A stretch of 64,000 nt of DNA from Pseudoalteromonas prydzensis (GCF_011050055.1 NZ_DRGM01000049.1:1-64000); one strand, 5' to 3'; shown: positions 8,384-17,486, counted from the first letter of the stretch. A program made the numbers and translations. Notes: a model not told the origin generated them from the letters alone.

Positions 8384-9064
8384 TCAAACTGCGTGACGTT
8401 GCACAAAACGCTGCCAGTGCAGCTGTGGGTTAACCACCCGAAGCTGTTGGGTAATCTGGTTTAGCTGTGTTACATCGGTAAACTCGTGCTGCTCGTATTC
8501 ATTAAAGCCAAGCAAATAATTAAAGGCATCTTTATTATTTGCTTGCATGGCGTAAATGCGAATTTGCTGCTCAAAGTTGAGCCGTAAGCTACTGACCGCC
8601 GTTTTCATACCAAGTTGATCGATACTGGGGATATCACACTTTTGTAAGTACCCGGCACGTTCTCCTTCACCAGAGAACCAAATGCGCACTTTTTCACTGT
8701 AACGACCTGATTTTGCCGGTAAGTCAAATAATAGACGAGTGTGATTTTGTTGTTTAACTAAGGCGATATAGTCATTAAAACCGGCATCAAACAGGGCTTG
8801 ATGAATCGGCACGATACGGGCCTTTATTTTACCGTGAGTATGAAAGTGAAAGCAAAATATCTGTTGGCGTTCGACAATGTCAGTCAGTTGCAAATGACCA
8901 ATTTCGTCACTGTAGGCACCGCTGTAGTAAGCGATTAATGGTAGCCAAAAGTGCCAATGTTTTGCTTGTTCACGAGGGAGACGTTGATCACCATATATAT
9001 AGCCATGGTAAAGCGTATGTAATTCCATAGCGGAAAAAGGGCGGCGACCAAGATGGGATTTCAA
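8384..9064 (-). CDS. Integrase-like protein lacking tyrosine-recombinase catalytic residues
   Basis: A 226-residue protein aligned by eye with the catalytic half of phage-type tyrosine recombinases. FWLPLIAYYSGAYSDEIGHL corresponds to the usual FWLPLIALYTGARLNELxQL, but the catalytic arginine (GAR) is Tyr. HGKIKARIVPIHQALFDAGF matches the KTxxSxRxIPIHPxLxxLGF beta-hairpin. RYSEKVRIWFSG matches the Kxxxxxfxxw region. SSLRLNFEQQ replaces the HSLRHTFA box, losing both the box-II His and the His before the arginine's HT. I see no clear catalytic tyrosine. The N-terminal arm- and core-binding domains are absent. The frame is intact, so it may be a domesticated DNA-binding remnant rather than junk. 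No mobile genes adjoin it except the nearby MITE. Confidence 0.7.
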   Translation of the reverse strand: MKSHLGRRPFSAMELHTLYHGYIYGDQRLPREQAKHWHFWLPLIAYYSGAYSDEIGHLQLTDIVERQQIFCFHFHTHGKIKARIVPIHQALFDAGFNDYIALVKQQNHTRLLFDLPAKSGRYSEKVRIWFSGEGERAGYLQKCDIPSIDQLGMKTAVSSLRLNFEQQIRIYAMQANNKDAFNYLLGFNEYEQHEFTDVTQLNQITQQLRVVNPQLHWQRFVQRHAV

Positions 9065-9141
9065 CGTTATACTCTGAAAGTAAAGATGTGCGCTAGTTTA
9101 TAGCAAATAAACCAGCGCAGTAAAGCAATGTTAAATAATGC

Positions 9142-9492
9142 TTATTCGCTCAACGCGCGTGCTAATCCAACGGGTTCGATTTCAACACAGACTTGGTCGT
9201 CATTCCAATTTAGGCCAACCAGTGCATCATCTTCTTTTAGGTCTTCAACCCAGTCATCTAAAAATTCATCTAAGGTGATTTCAAGCGGACTGTAATCAGC
9301 CCATTCTTCTTTACACTGAGCTTTTGCAGAGGCTTCACTTTCCCACAATAGGAGGACATCGGTGTTTTCAAATTGGTTAGAATCACATACCACAAAACCG
9401 CCATCTTCGGCACCTAGCGCCCATAGTTTCTCACTTAGACGTACTTTTTCAACAAAACTTACTAGTTCTGATTCTATTTCGATATCACTCAT
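9142..9492 (-). CDS. DUF2750-like small acidic protein
   Basis: A 116-residue, strongly acidic cytoplasmic protein resembling the DUF2750 family. Recognisable features are the EKLWALGAEDGGFVVCDS opening strand pattern, the LLLWESEASAKAQC stretch and the ITLDEFLDDWVEDLKEDD segment. The family has no established function that I know of. It is preceded by GST (17 bases upstream, same strand) and is probably co-transcribed with it. The start is supported by AAGGGTAAAC before the ATG. Confidence 0.72.
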   Translation of the reverse strand: MSDIEIESELVSFVEKVRLSEKLWALGAEDGGFVVCDSNQFENTDVLLLWESEASAKAQCKEEWADYSPLEITLDEFLDDWVEDLKEDDALVGLNWNDDQVCVEIEPVGLARALSE

Positions 9493-9509
9493 ATGTTTAC
9501 CCTTAAATG

Positions 9510-10088
9510 TTAATTACGCGGATCGGTTTGCTGCACTGCTTGTTGTTGAGCAAATGAATGATAAAACTCCATTAGCTCGGTGTGTGCTGTGAGATCTGTT
9601 AACTCGCGAAAGCAAATCCAATCAAGTAAGCAGTATAAACTGATGCACAGGTATTCACAGCTTTTAAATTCTGCATCCGCTAAATGGTTATTTAAATAGC
9701 TTAATGTTTCAGCAATACGTTCATTTTGTAAATTAAAAAATAATTTATCTTGCGTGGTGTCAAACCCTGAGCGTTGACATAACAACAGCTCAACAAGGGA
9801 ATCATTGCAGCCATTAATCGTGCTAAGCAAGTGTTCTTGTTGCCAACTAAGGCGAGGGTGATTATACAGCTCGAGTAAAAAACGGATGATGTTATTCGAG
9901 TCAGCAAGTGTGTGCTGTTTGCAGATCAACACTGGGACTTTTCGCGCTGGGTTGTTTTTTATCATTAATTGACGATCGTGTGCAGCGAAAATATCGAGAT
10001 TGATAAACTCAAGCTCGCAGTGATTTAATAGTGCCCAAATCCGAATGCGGCGTACAAATGGCGAGGTTGTTGAGCCTAATAGTTGCAT
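9510..10088 (-). CDS. Glutathione S-transferase family protein
   Basis: A 192-residue GST-like protein. The thioredoxin-like N-terminal domain (residues 1-75) contains SPFVRRIRIWALL, the cis-Pro region KVPVLIC and the glutathione-contact ADSNNI (usual ESxxI, here DSNNI). A shorter all-helical C-terminal domain follows. It lacks a cysteine in the first helix, so it is probably a Ser-type enzyme or a non-catalytic binder. It overlaps no neighbour and is followed by the DUF2750 gene. The specific substrate cannot be told from sequence. Confidence 0.82.
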   Translation of the reverse strand: MQLLGSTTSPFVRRIRIWALLNHCELEFINLDIFAAHDRQLMIKNNPARKVPVLICKQHTLADSNNIIRFLLELYNHPRLSWQQEHLLSTINGCNDSLVELLLCQRSGFDTTQDKLFFNLQNERIAETLSYLNNHLADAEFKSCEYLCISLYCLLDWICFRELTDLTAHTELMEFYHSFAQQQAVQQTDPRN

Positions 10089-10108
10089 GTGTGTACCTTT
10101 AAAATAAA

Positions 10109-10134
10109 AATAAAGCCGCAGAGGCGGCTTTATT
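10109..10134 (-). terminator. Terminator of the parvulin gene
   Basis: AATAAAGCCGC and GCGGCTTTATT form an 11-bp stem with a 4-base loop. On the minus strand it is followed by a T-rich run (TTTTATTTT). It lies 22 bases after the ppiC stop, and the GST start region follows. Confidence 0.85.
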
Positions 10135-10155
10135 CAAATTAGTTGAAAACTAACA

Positions 10156-10437
10156 TTATTCTGAACGGCTGGTGACTTCAAGTAGGTGGTAACCAAATTG
10201 AGTCTGTACTGGGCCTTGTACTTGATTAAGCGGTGCAGAAAAGACCACTTTATCAAATTCAGGAACCATCATACCTGGGCCAAATTCACCTAGCGCGCCA
10301 CCATCCTGACCTGATGGGCAGTTAGAATGTACTTTTGCTAATTCTGCAAAGTCTTCACCTTGTTCAATCTTGCTTTTCAAATCTAAACACTGCGCTTCGC
10401 TGTCTACTAGTATGTGTCTTGCACTTGCCACTGTCAT
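10156..10437 (-). CDS. ppiC: Peptidyl-prolyl cis-trans isomerase, parvulin type
   Basis: A 93-residue single-domain parvulin that catalyses cis-trans isomerisation of prolyl bonds in the cytoplasm. The whole protein is one rotamase domain. It opens with ASARHILVDSEAQC and contains SxCPSGQDGGALGEFGPGMM, the family signature around residues 40-60. It ends with VQTQFGYHLLEV, which carries the conserved active-site His. It has no signal peptide, unlike SurA or PpiD. Length matches E. coli PpiC (93). It has its own terminator and stands as a single gene. Confidence 0.95.
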   Translation of the reverse strand: MTVASARHILVDSEAQCLDLKSKIEQGEDFAELAKVHSNCPSGQDGGALGEFGPGMMVPEFDKVVFSAPLNQVQGPVQTQFGYHLLEVTSRSE

Positions 10438-10521
10438 AAAATCTCCCGTTTAAAGTGGTGTTTTTTTAATCAAACCTTTAGTTATTCTAGTCTAATACTA
10501 ACGTCTTGTACCAGTATTAAT

Positions 10522-11094
10522 TTAAATATCTGAAAGAGCTTGTTCAACGGCTTTCACGATAGCGTCTGAATCTGGTTTGGCTTTGCTGTTAAAACGAGTT
10601 ACCTGTTTACGATCTGCAGAGACTAGGTATTTGTAAAAGTTCCAATTAGGTGAACTGGTTTGGGCATTTAAATGCTGAAAAATAGGGTTCGCATCGCTAC
10701 CGCGTACTTCGCTGGTAGCAAACATTGGGAACGTTACACCATAATTGATAAAGCACACTTTCGCGGTGTCTTTTTCATCGTCTTCTTCTTGAAAGAAATC
10801 ATCCGATGGAAACCCTAAGATCACTAAGCCTTGATCTTGGTATTTTTGATACAACGCCTCTAATCCTTCAAATTGTGGGGTAAAGCCACAGTTGCTGGCG
10901 GTGTTAACGATTAATAACGGTTTGTTCTTAAACTGGCATAGATTAATGCTCTCTTTAGAGCGTAATTTACGCATACTGACATTGGTGAAGTCATCGCACT
11001 GCGCTGCGGCTTCAGCAGCCAGTGGACTGGTTTCAGCGTGAACATAGCTGCTGCTACTAAATAATGCGGTACAGAGTAATAATTTTTTAAACAT
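10522..11094 (-). CDS. Exported glutathione peroxidase
   Basis: A 190-residue thiol peroxidase of the GPx family reducing peroxides with glutathione or thioredoxin. The signal peptide (MFKKLLLCTALFSSSSYVHA) predicts a periplasmic site. The peroxidatic residue is a normal Cys in NTASNCGFTPQ, not selenocysteine. The second family signature is LGFPSDDFFQEE (usual FPCNQFGxQEP, degenerate here) and the tryptophan motif is NWNFYKYLV. The altered second motif and the extra acidic residues place it in a diverged subgroup. An extra Cys pair (residues 33 and 53) might form a structural disulfide. It stands alone. Confidence 0.9.
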   Translation of the reverse strand: MFKKLLLCTALFSSSSYVHAETSPLAAEAAAQCDDFTNVSMRKLRSKESINLCQFKNKPLLIVNTASNCGFTPQFEGLEALYQKYQDQGLVILGFPSDDFFQEEDDEKDTAKVCFINYGVTFPMFATSEVRGSDANPIFQHLNAQTSSPNWNFYKYLVSADRKQVTRFNSKAKPDSDAIVKAVEQALSDI

Positions 11095-11171
11095 AGCGAT
11101 TCCTAGCTGGTGGTTGCTATAGCAGATACGTTATTATCTACTTAACTGATCAATAACCACAAAAAAATTTA

Positions 11172-11660
11172 ATGATAACTCGATTAGCGACTAGTAACGA
11201 CTTACCGGCCATCGTTGCAATTTATAATGAAACCATCGCCAGCAGAATGGTCACTGCTGACACCGAAGAAGTGACAGTAGCACAAAAACAAAGTTGGTTT
11301 GATAGTCATACCCCACTGCGCCCTATTTATGTGTATGAGCAAGATGCTAAAGTCGTCGCATGGCTGAGTTATAAATCGTTTTATGGTCGCCCAGCTTACG
11401 ATGGCACCGTTGAGATCAGTATTTATATTACTAGCAGTGCGCAAGGGCAAGGGCTAGGTAAGTATTTACTCGAATTTGCACAAAAACAAGCTCAGCAATT
11501 AAATATTAAAGTGTTACTCGCATTTATATTTAGTCACAACATCCCCAGTATTAAATTGTTTGAAGCATTTGCGTATCAACAATGGGGAGAGTTGCCTAAC
11601 GTGGCTATTATGGATGGTAATCATTACAGTTTAACTATATTAGGTAAGCATTTAGGATAA
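11172..11660 (+). CDS. GNAT N-acetyltransferase (phosphinothricin acetyltransferase-like)
   Basis: A 162-residue GNAT enzyme using acetyl-CoA. The opening IRxAxxxDLPAIVAIYNETI and the stretch up to SWFDSHTPLRPIYVYE are typical of the Pat/Bar-YncA (MnaT) subfamily. The acetyl-CoA site is QGQGLGKYLL near residue 95. It ends with NVAIMDGNHYSLTILGK. Family members acetylate phosphinothricin, methionine sulfoximine or similar amino acids. The substrate here is unknown. It is a single gene divergent from the glutathione peroxidase. Confidence 0.87.
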   Translation: MITRLATSNDLPAIVAIYNETIASRMVTADTEEVTVAQKQSWFDSHTPLRPIYVYEQDAKVVAWLSYKSFYGRPAYDGTVEISIYITSSAQGQGLGKYLLEFAQKQAQQLNIKVLLAFIFSHNIPSIKLFEAFAYQQWGELPNVAIMDGNHYSLTILGKHLG

Positions 11661-11755
11661 GTGACACTACGAAAATAATCTTTTTGATTATGTGAATGCA
11701 GAAAACTTAGACTACGCTTTTATCTGGTTAAGTGGATGAAAGTGTGGTCTAAATA

Positions 11756-13711
11756 GTGCGGAAAATATTGATTGTTGATAGCAGTAGTGTTTTAGCTATG
11801 CGGATAAAAGTATTGCTAGAATTAATTGGCTGTGAAGTTGAATTAATTCATTTTTCAATATTAAAAGAACGCACTGCGTTTAGTTCCTATGATTTAGTGG
11901 CTGTTGCACATGGTGTGCCAGTGGCTATTGCAAGTTTATTAGTCGCAGAGGTTAGCTCAGAACACGTTTTGCTGCTTGCGCCTAAAGTTGAAAACAGCGA
12001 ACAACTTTCTTCATTTAGTGAGCTTAATCGGCTTGTACCAAATGCTATTGTAATTTATCCCTTCTTCGCAAATAAAGAAATCAGCACCTTATTGGAGAGT
12101 GTTTTAGAGCTTGGCTCTGATAGCGTTTTGCAATTACCAACGGTATTACTGGTTGATCATATTCCAGAGCGGCTTGAAAAAATAGCCAACAGTTTGTTAG
12201 GTGCTCATATCAAAACCATCACCGCGAATAGTATTCGCTCTGCGGTTAGCCAAGCGCAAGGGCATAATATTGATCTGTTATTGAGTGATTTTAGTTTGCC
12301 TGATGGCTCTGGTATCGAAGTATTTGTCACACTCAAAGCACACTATCCGCAATGCCGTTGCTTACTATTTACCTCAAAGCCGAATCAAGTGTCTATGATT
12401 GAAGCGATCCGTCAGGGAGTCGAAGATGTACTGGTTAAACCAATTAATGAAAATATGCTACTGCAATCAGTGCATAAGCTTTGGCAAACTGAGCTACTAA
12501 AACGTCATAACATTGAGTTAGTTGAGCGCTTACAAGATACAGTTGATGCACTCATCGAGAAAGATAGTTTGTTACGGGTTATTTATAAGCATACCCCAGA
12601 CGCCATTATGTTATTTGAGCGAAATGGCGAAGTCATTGAAGCAAACGATGCTTGCTCTAAACTTTTCAGATTATCAGCAAAAGAGCTACAAGTTTGCTCT
12701 ATTTTTACGTTGTTAGATGGAACATCCGCTGCAAAAATTAAGGAAAAAGTAGCAACTTTAAATCAAAATCGTCAATTTAGTTGTGACGTGTATCTGCCTA
12801 TGGAAGGGGGCGATGGCATACCTTTAGTTGGCTCGTTTAATGAGATAGATCACCACGGTGAAATTGCCCTAGCCGTGATTTTTAAAAATGTTACTCACCT
12901 CAAGCATAAAGAAGATCTCTTACTTGAGGCAAAAGATATGCTTGAAGAGCAAGTAAGAGCGCGTACCTCGCAATTAGAGCATGCTAAAAATGTTGCTGAA
13001 GCGGCAAACCATAGTAAGTCAGAGTTTCTTGCCAATATGTCTCATGAATTACGTACCCCCATGCATTCAATCTTAAGTTTTGCCCGTTTTGGTTTAGATA
13101 AGCTTAGCAAAGGTGAAATTGCGGTCGAAAAATTACAAAAATATTTGTCACGTATCGAATGCAGTGGCGAACGGTTACTCTCATTACTTAATAATTTACT
13201 CGACTTATCGAAATTGGACGTGGGTAAATTTCCTTTTAATCCACGCCCGCATAATCTTAATAATATTATTAAAACCAGTATTGACGATGTTTCAGGTACT
13301 GCGATGGAAAAAGAGATTAATATACGGTTTTTGCCACCAAAATCCCCGCTCATTATTGACTGTGATGAAGAACAAATAAATCAGTTATTACGTAATATAC
13401 TAGGCAATGCGTTGAAATTTAGTGAACCACATAGTTGCATTGAAGTGGTTTTAACTAATCAGCAAGAGCAGGCAATTATTGAAGTAATAGATAGTGGTAT
13501 AGGTATACCTGATGATGAACTTGAACATGTGTTTACAAAGTTTGTACAAAGCAGCAAAACTAATAACGGTGCCGGTGGAACTGGTCTTGGTTTAGCATTA
13601 TGTCGTGAATTTGTAGCATTACATGATGGGGAAATTTCTGCTCATAACAACAGCTTGGGAGGCACTACTATTCGTATCAATTTTCCTTTAGAAGGAAAAA
13701 GTTTTGGTTAA
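11756..13711 (+). CDS. Hybrid sensor histidine kinase with two receiver-like domains and PAS
   Basis: A 651-residue cytoplasmic kinase with a GTG start. Domain order: a receiver-like domain without phospho-acceptor (residues 1-125; YDLVAVAHG where Asp is expected); a second receiver (130-245) with the Asp in LLSDFSLPDGSG and the Lys in VLVKPI; a PAS domain (about 270-370; HTPDAIMLFERNGEVIEAN); a coiled coil; HisKA with the phospho-His in FLANMSHELRTPM; and HATPase (N box, GIGIPDDELEHVF, GTGLGLAL). It has no membrane segments, so its input is probably cytoplasmic phosphorelay or a PAS ligand. The response regulator gene 80 bases downstream is the likely partner. Confidence 0.88.
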   Translation: MRKILIVDSSSVLAMRIKVLLELIGCEVELIHFSILKERTAFSSYDLVAVAHGVPVAIASLLVAEVSSEHVLLLAPKVENSEQLSSFSELNRLVPNAIVIYPFFANKEISTLLESVLELGSDSVLQLPTVLLVDHIPERLEKIANSLLGAHIKTITANSIRSAVSQAQGHNIDLLLSDFSLPDGSGIEVFVTLKAHYPQCRCLLFTSKPNQVSMIEAIRQGVEDVLVKPINENMLLQSVHKLWQTELLKRHNIELVERLQDTVDALIEKDSLLRVIYKHTPDAIMLFERNGEVIEANDACSKLFRLSAKELQVCSIFTLLDGTSAAKIKEKVATLNQNRQFSCDVYLPMEGGDGIPLVGSFNEIDHHGEIALAVIFKNVTHLKHKEDLLLEAKDMLEEQVRARTSQLEHAKNVAEAANHSKSEFLANMSHELRTPMHSILSFARFGLDKLSKGEIAVEKLQKYLSRIECSGERLLSLLNNLLDLSKLDVGKFPFNPRPHNLNNIIKTSIDDVSGTAMEKEINIRFLPPKSPLIIDCDEEQINQLLRNILGNALKFSEPHSCIEVVLTNQQEQAIIEVIDSGIGIPDDELEHVFTKFVQSSKTNNGAGGTGLGLALCREFVALHDGEISAHNNSLGGTTIRINFPLEGKSFG

Positions 13712-13794
13712 GAAAAAGAAATTACTTATTCGTATTGGTAAGTGCTTTTTTTACGACTAAACTACTAATGTTAATTAAGAAATGGATGACAATT

Positions 13795-14925
13795 ATGCCT
13801 TTAAAGAAAATCTTAGTGGTTGATGACGAACCCTTTAATTTAGAAATTATAGAAGAGATATTGCTTGAGCTTGATTTTGAATTAAAGATGGTAAACAGTG
13901 GCCCCGAGTGCCTGAGCGCAGTGGAAGACTTTGCACCGCAAGTTATTTTACTCGACGTGAGTATGCCACAAATGAACGGCTATGAAGTCTGTAGAAAACT
14001 CAAAGCAAATCCCAGTACGGCTCATATTATCGTCATGTTCGTATCAGCCAGAGGCACTGTTGAAGAGCGTATGGAAGGATATGCAGTCGGTGCTGAAGAT
14101 TACATTGTTAAACCGTTTGGCCACGATGAATTAAAGTCAAAATTGAAGATTCTTAATCAAGTTTTGATTGAAAAAGAATCGCTAGAACAGCAAGTTGAAG
14201 ATGCAACATCCACAGCATTTAATGCCATGGCAAACAGCAGTGAAATGGGGCAAATAGTTAATTATATTGAAAAGATAGGTATGATTAACAACACTAAAGC
14301 GCTTGGTGAGGCCTTAGTCCATTGTTTAAAATCGTTTGATTTGCAAAGTAATGTTGAGTTTAGGGCCAATTTAGATGCTCCCGAACACTTTACTTTAAAT
14401 GGTCCGTGCTCGCCAATTGTAATTGAGTTGTTTGATATGCTTAAACACAAGGGCCGCTTACATGAATTCTCCCACAGAATCTTAGTTAACTACGAATTGA
14501 TTAGTTTATTGATTTTAAATATGCCAGATCACGACCCTGACAAACATGGGCGGATCCGTGATCATGTCTGCTTTATTGTTAGTGTTACAGAGCAACAGCT
14601 ACGGGCAATTATGACGCGTGCCGCTTTAGAGTTGCAACAAACAAAGCTAAATGATGCGATTACTATGATCAATGGTAAATTTCATGGCTTAATCGAGCTA
14701 CTGAATGAAAATCGTAAGAGTAATGAAGCGGTATTTAAGCGTTTACAAGAAGAGCTGGAAGATAGGATCCCTTCAATGGGATTAGATGAAGATCAGGAGG
14801 TTTTTATTTATCAGAAAGTAGATCAAACCATTCAAAACTCAGTTGCTCGTGAAGAGTCTGTTAAGGGCGTAAAAGCAGCTTTTCATGAAATTGAGCAAGA
14901 CTTATCTACTTTGTTGAAAAAATAA
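13795..14925 (+). CDS. Response regulator with unassigned C-terminal domain
   Basis: A 376-residue protein. I chose the ATG at 13795 (MPLKKILVVDDE), because the in-frame TTG 60 bases upstream would add an unlikely tail. Residues 1-125 are a complete receiver: acidic pair VVDDE, phospho-Asp in ILLDVSMPQMNG, Thr/Ser position MFVSARG, and Lys in IVKPFG. The remaining ~250 residues are not a DNA-binding, GGDEF, EAL or HD domain that I recognise. They hold a helix, a mixed middle part (SFDLQSNVEFRANLDAPEHF) and a long coiled-coil end. Its position after the hybrid kinase suggests they form one pathway. The output activity is unknown. Confidence 0.8.
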   Translation: MPLKKILVVDDEPFNLEIIEEILLELDFELKMVNSGPECLSAVEDFAPQVILLDVSMPQMNGYEVCRKLKANPSTAHIIVMFVSARGTVEERMEGYAVGAEDYIVKPFGHDELKSKLKILNQVLIEKESLEQQVEDATSTAFNAMANSSEMGQIVNYIEKIGMINNTKALGEALVHCLKSFDLQSNVEFRANLDAPEHFTLNGPCSPIVIELFDMLKHKGRLHEFSHRILVNYELISLLILNMPDHDPDKHGRIRDHVCFIVSVTEQQLRAIMTRAALELQQTKLNDAITMINGKFHGLIELLNENRKSNEAVFKRLQEELEDRIPSMGLDEDQEVFIYQKVDQTIQNSVAREESVKGVKAAFHEIEQDLSTLLKK

Positions 14926-14949
14926 CACTGATACCACAATGTAGATGAT

Positions 14950-14977
14950 CAAGAGATGTGCATTTACGCATCTCTTG
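14950..14977. other. Hairpin between converging genes
   Basis: CAAGAGATG(T)GC and GC(A)TCTCTTG form a stem around ATTTAC. It overlaps the last codons and stop of queG and lies 25 bases after the response regulator stop. It has no T run, so intrinsic termination is doubtful. Confidence 0.45.
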
Positions 14978-16097
14978 GTAAGCCTTTTTCTACGATACGT
15001 ATTAAGCGCGCGGTTTTTCGTAATAACTTCTGTTGTTTTGATTGCTGCTGTTCAAGCGCCCAATCGATATGTTCTTTTACCAGCGCAGTGGAGTCATCCC
15101 GAGTAGTGGTGAGTGCATCAACAATTGCTTGATTAAACTGTGCATTACCTAAGCCCACTGCAATATTACGACGCCAACGCTGATGACCAATGCGGCGAAT
15201 TGGACTGCCTTCGGTATTTTTTAAAAAGGTCGCTTCATCCCAACTAAATAATTCCAGTAAGTCTTTATCTTTTAATTGTTTGCGCGGGTGAAAGTCTGCT
15301 TCATCGGTGATCTGTCCGAAGCGGTTCCACGGGCAAACTAGTTGGCAGTCATCACAACCATAAATACGATTTCCCAGTAATGGCCGGTATTGTTCAGGGA
15401 TAGGGCCTTGCAGCTCAATCGTTAAATAAGAGATACATTTACGAGCATCAACCACATATGGCGCTACAATGGCACCGGTGGGGCATAACGTGATGCAAGC
15501 AACGCATTTACCGCAACCTTCAAATTCATTCGGTTTATCAATGGGCAGTGGAATATCTACAAATAGCTCACCTAAAAAGAACCAAGAGCCAGCTTCTTTA
15601 TTGATCAATAAACTGTGTTTTCCTTGCCACCCAAGCCCCGCTTTTTCAGCTAGTTGTCGCTCAAGCACGGGAGCAGAATCAACAAAAGGCCGAAACCCTA
15701 ATTGATCAACATGTTGCTCAATTTTTTGACCAAGCTGTTTAATCCGATTACGCATTAATTTGTGGTAATCGCGGCCAAGCGCATAGCGGCTAATATACGC
15801 TTTATCGGTATTTTTAAGGGTTTTAGCAAAGCTTGCATCGGGGGGAAGGTAATTCATTTTAACCGAAATAACGCGAACAGTACCGGGCACCAACTCAGCG
15901 GGACGGGCGCGCTTCATGCCATGAGCGGCCATGTAATCCATCTCACCATGGTAGCCTAAATCAAGCCAGCGTTGCAGTTGAGCTTCATGCTTACTCAAGT
16001 CAATGTCAGTAATCCCGACTTCACTAAAGCCAAGCTCTAGGCCCCACTTTTTTATATCTAAAGCAAGTTGTTGGTAATCAGGGGATAGGCTAGTCAC
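14964..16097 (-). CDS. queG: Epoxyqueuosine reductase QueG
   Basis: Cobalamin-dependent iron-sulfur enzyme making queuosine in tRNA from epoxyqueuosine, the last step of Q34 modification. It has 377 residues, the usual length. The N-terminal half binds cobalamin (YHGEMDYMAAH, VISVKMNYLP). Two 4Fe-4S clusters are bound by the CGKCVACITLCPTGAI and CDDCQLVCPWN motifs near residues 200-260. The C-terminal part has HEAT-like helices (RRIGHQRWRRNIAVGLGN). In E. coli queG is divergent from nnr-tsaE; that neighbour is absent here, where a chemoreceptor gene lies upstream instead. Confidence 0.95.
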   Translation of the reverse strand: MTSLSPDYQQLALDIKKWGLELGFSEVGITDIDLSKHEAQLQRWLDLGYHGEMDYMAAHGMKRARPAELVPGTVRVISVKMNYLPPDASFAKTLKNTDKAYISRYALGRDYHKLMRNRIKQLGQKIEQHVDQLGFRPFVDSAPVLERQLAEKAGLGWQGKHSLLINKEAGSWFFLGELFVDIPLPIDKPNEFEGCGKCVACITLCPTGAIVAPYVVDARKCISYLTIELQGPIPEQYRPLLGNRIYGCDDCQLVCPWNRFGQITDEADFHPRKQLKDKDLLELFSWDEATFLKNTEGSPIRRIGHQRWRRNIAVGLGNAQFNQAIVDALTTTRDDSTALVKEHIDWALEQQQSKQQKLLRKTARLIRIVEKGLPRDA

Positions 16098-16168
16098 ACG
16101 GGCACATCATGGTTAAAAAATAGCTGCGTAATTTAACACATTGGCCTATTAATATCACGCTTGGTAGG

Positions 16169-17410
16169 TTAAACAAAACGCTTTAACTGTTGTTGAGTTT
16201 GTTTGCTCAATTGCTGTGATTGCTGGCAATCTGCCAGCGCGATATCGATTTGTGACTTAGCTTGTGAGCCTAATTCAACAATCTGCTCAACCGATTGATG
16301 AGTTTGGTTTTGTGTTTGTTCGAGTAAATGTACAGCACTGGCAATTTGTTGTAATTGTTGTTGATTGTGTTCAAACTCAATTAATCGCTCAGTAAAGCCA
16401 TGGGATGTATTGCTGATGGTGGTTTCTGCATTATGTGCATAACTCACAAGTTGTTCTGATTCTTTATTGGTTTGGTTGACCAAAGAATCCATTTGGTTGA
16501 TGAAATCGCTGATCTGACGCGTTGCATCGCTCACTTTAACCGATAAAGTTCTCACTTCATCTGCCACAACCGCAAAACCGCGACCAGCTTCACCCGCACG
16601 AGCGGCTTCTATGGCTGCGTTGAGTGCCAGTAAATTCGTTTGATCTGAAAACTCTTCCACCATTTTTAGGATGCTACGAATATTGTCGCTGTTTCGTTTT
16701 AAACCCGAAATTGTTTCAGAAAAATGGCTTAACACTTGGCTAATTGATTTAACTTGGCCAACGAGTTCGGTCAGCTCTTGCGCAGCATGAGTTACAAAGT
16801 TTACATGTTCACTATTTACTTGATGAACACTATCGGTGTTGGTAACGATGCTTTGCAAACTATCGGTTATTTGATTACTTGCAGCGGTAATCGTTTGGCT
16901 AAAATCGATTTGTTGCTCGCTTAATTGCGCCGTTTGTTGCATTGATACAGTCACTTGATTGTTACTCTGTGCACTGGCTTGTGCGCTTTGATAGGTTGTC
17001 GCGAGTAATTGGCTGAGGTGAGCAGTAAAGGTATTGTATTGCTGGCTAATTTCACGAAACTCATCATAGGTAAAGTGCGGGAGTTTAGCTACTAAGTTGG
17101 CATCTTGACTGTTAATTTGCGCCAAAGTATCGCGCATTGCCGTAACTGGGCGAACAATTAAAAAACGCATATAAAAAACAGTGAAGGCAAAGCCTGCAAT
17201 TATAATTGCCGTTAGTAACCAAAATAGTTGGGTATCGGCATTTTGCGAGACCAGACTTTTATACAACCAAATTAAAGTAATAGCTTGAAAAGCAAAAACA
17301 AAGCTTAGGTTACCAATGATTTTTCGAGTTAAAGTAAAAAAGAAGCTTTGTTCAATAAAGTTATAAATACGCATATACTCACTCATTAATCGCCCGCTTG
17401 GCTGTTGCAT
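16169..17410 (-). CDS. Methyl-accepting chemotaxis protein without periplasmic ligand domain
   Basis: A chemoreceptor of up to 413 residues. In-frame ATGs at 17386 and 17374 are alternative starts; the one at 17374 has a GAGTGAG sequence just before it. The N-terminus carries two membrane segments (about residues 37-55 and 62-80) with only a short loop between, so no periplasmic sensor domain exists. A HAMP-like region ([13 protein letters not shown]) follows. Then comes the cytoplasmic signalling hairpin with the canonical tip [20 protein letters not shown] and [12 protein letters not shown]. It probably senses the membrane or cytoplasm, like Aer-type or energy-taxis receptors. No che genes are nearby. 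Confidence 0.9.
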   Translation of the reverse strand: MQQPSGRLMSEYMRIYNFIEQSFFFTLTRKIIGNLSFVFAFQAITLIWLYKSLVSQNADTQLFWLLTAIIIAGFAFTVFYMRFLIVRPVTAMRDTLAQINSQDANLVAKLPHFTYDEFREISQQYNTFTAHLSQLLATTYQSAQASAQSNNQVTVSMQQTAQLSEQQIDFSQTITAASNQITDSLQSIVTNTDSVHQVNSEHVNFVTHAAQELTELVGQVKSISQVLSHFSETISGLKRNSDNIRSILKMVEEFSDQTNLLALNAAIEAARAGEAGRGFAVVADEVRTLSVKVSDATRQISDFINQMDSLVNQTNKESEQLVSYAHNAETTISNTSHGFTERLIEFEHNQQQLQQIASAVHLLEQTQNQTHQSVEQIVELGSQAKSQIDIALADCQQSQQLSKQTQQQLKRFV

Positions 17411-17486
17411 CAGTTTTACTCAGTATCGTTCAAATTCAATTTAATTCAAGAATATAGGACGAACTGCGGTAGCAAGTGCAGCTGAT

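Noticed and set aside
10522..11094. Selenocysteine in the glutathione peroxidase
   Set aside because: The active-site codon encodes Cys (NTASNCGF) and there is no in-frame TGA.
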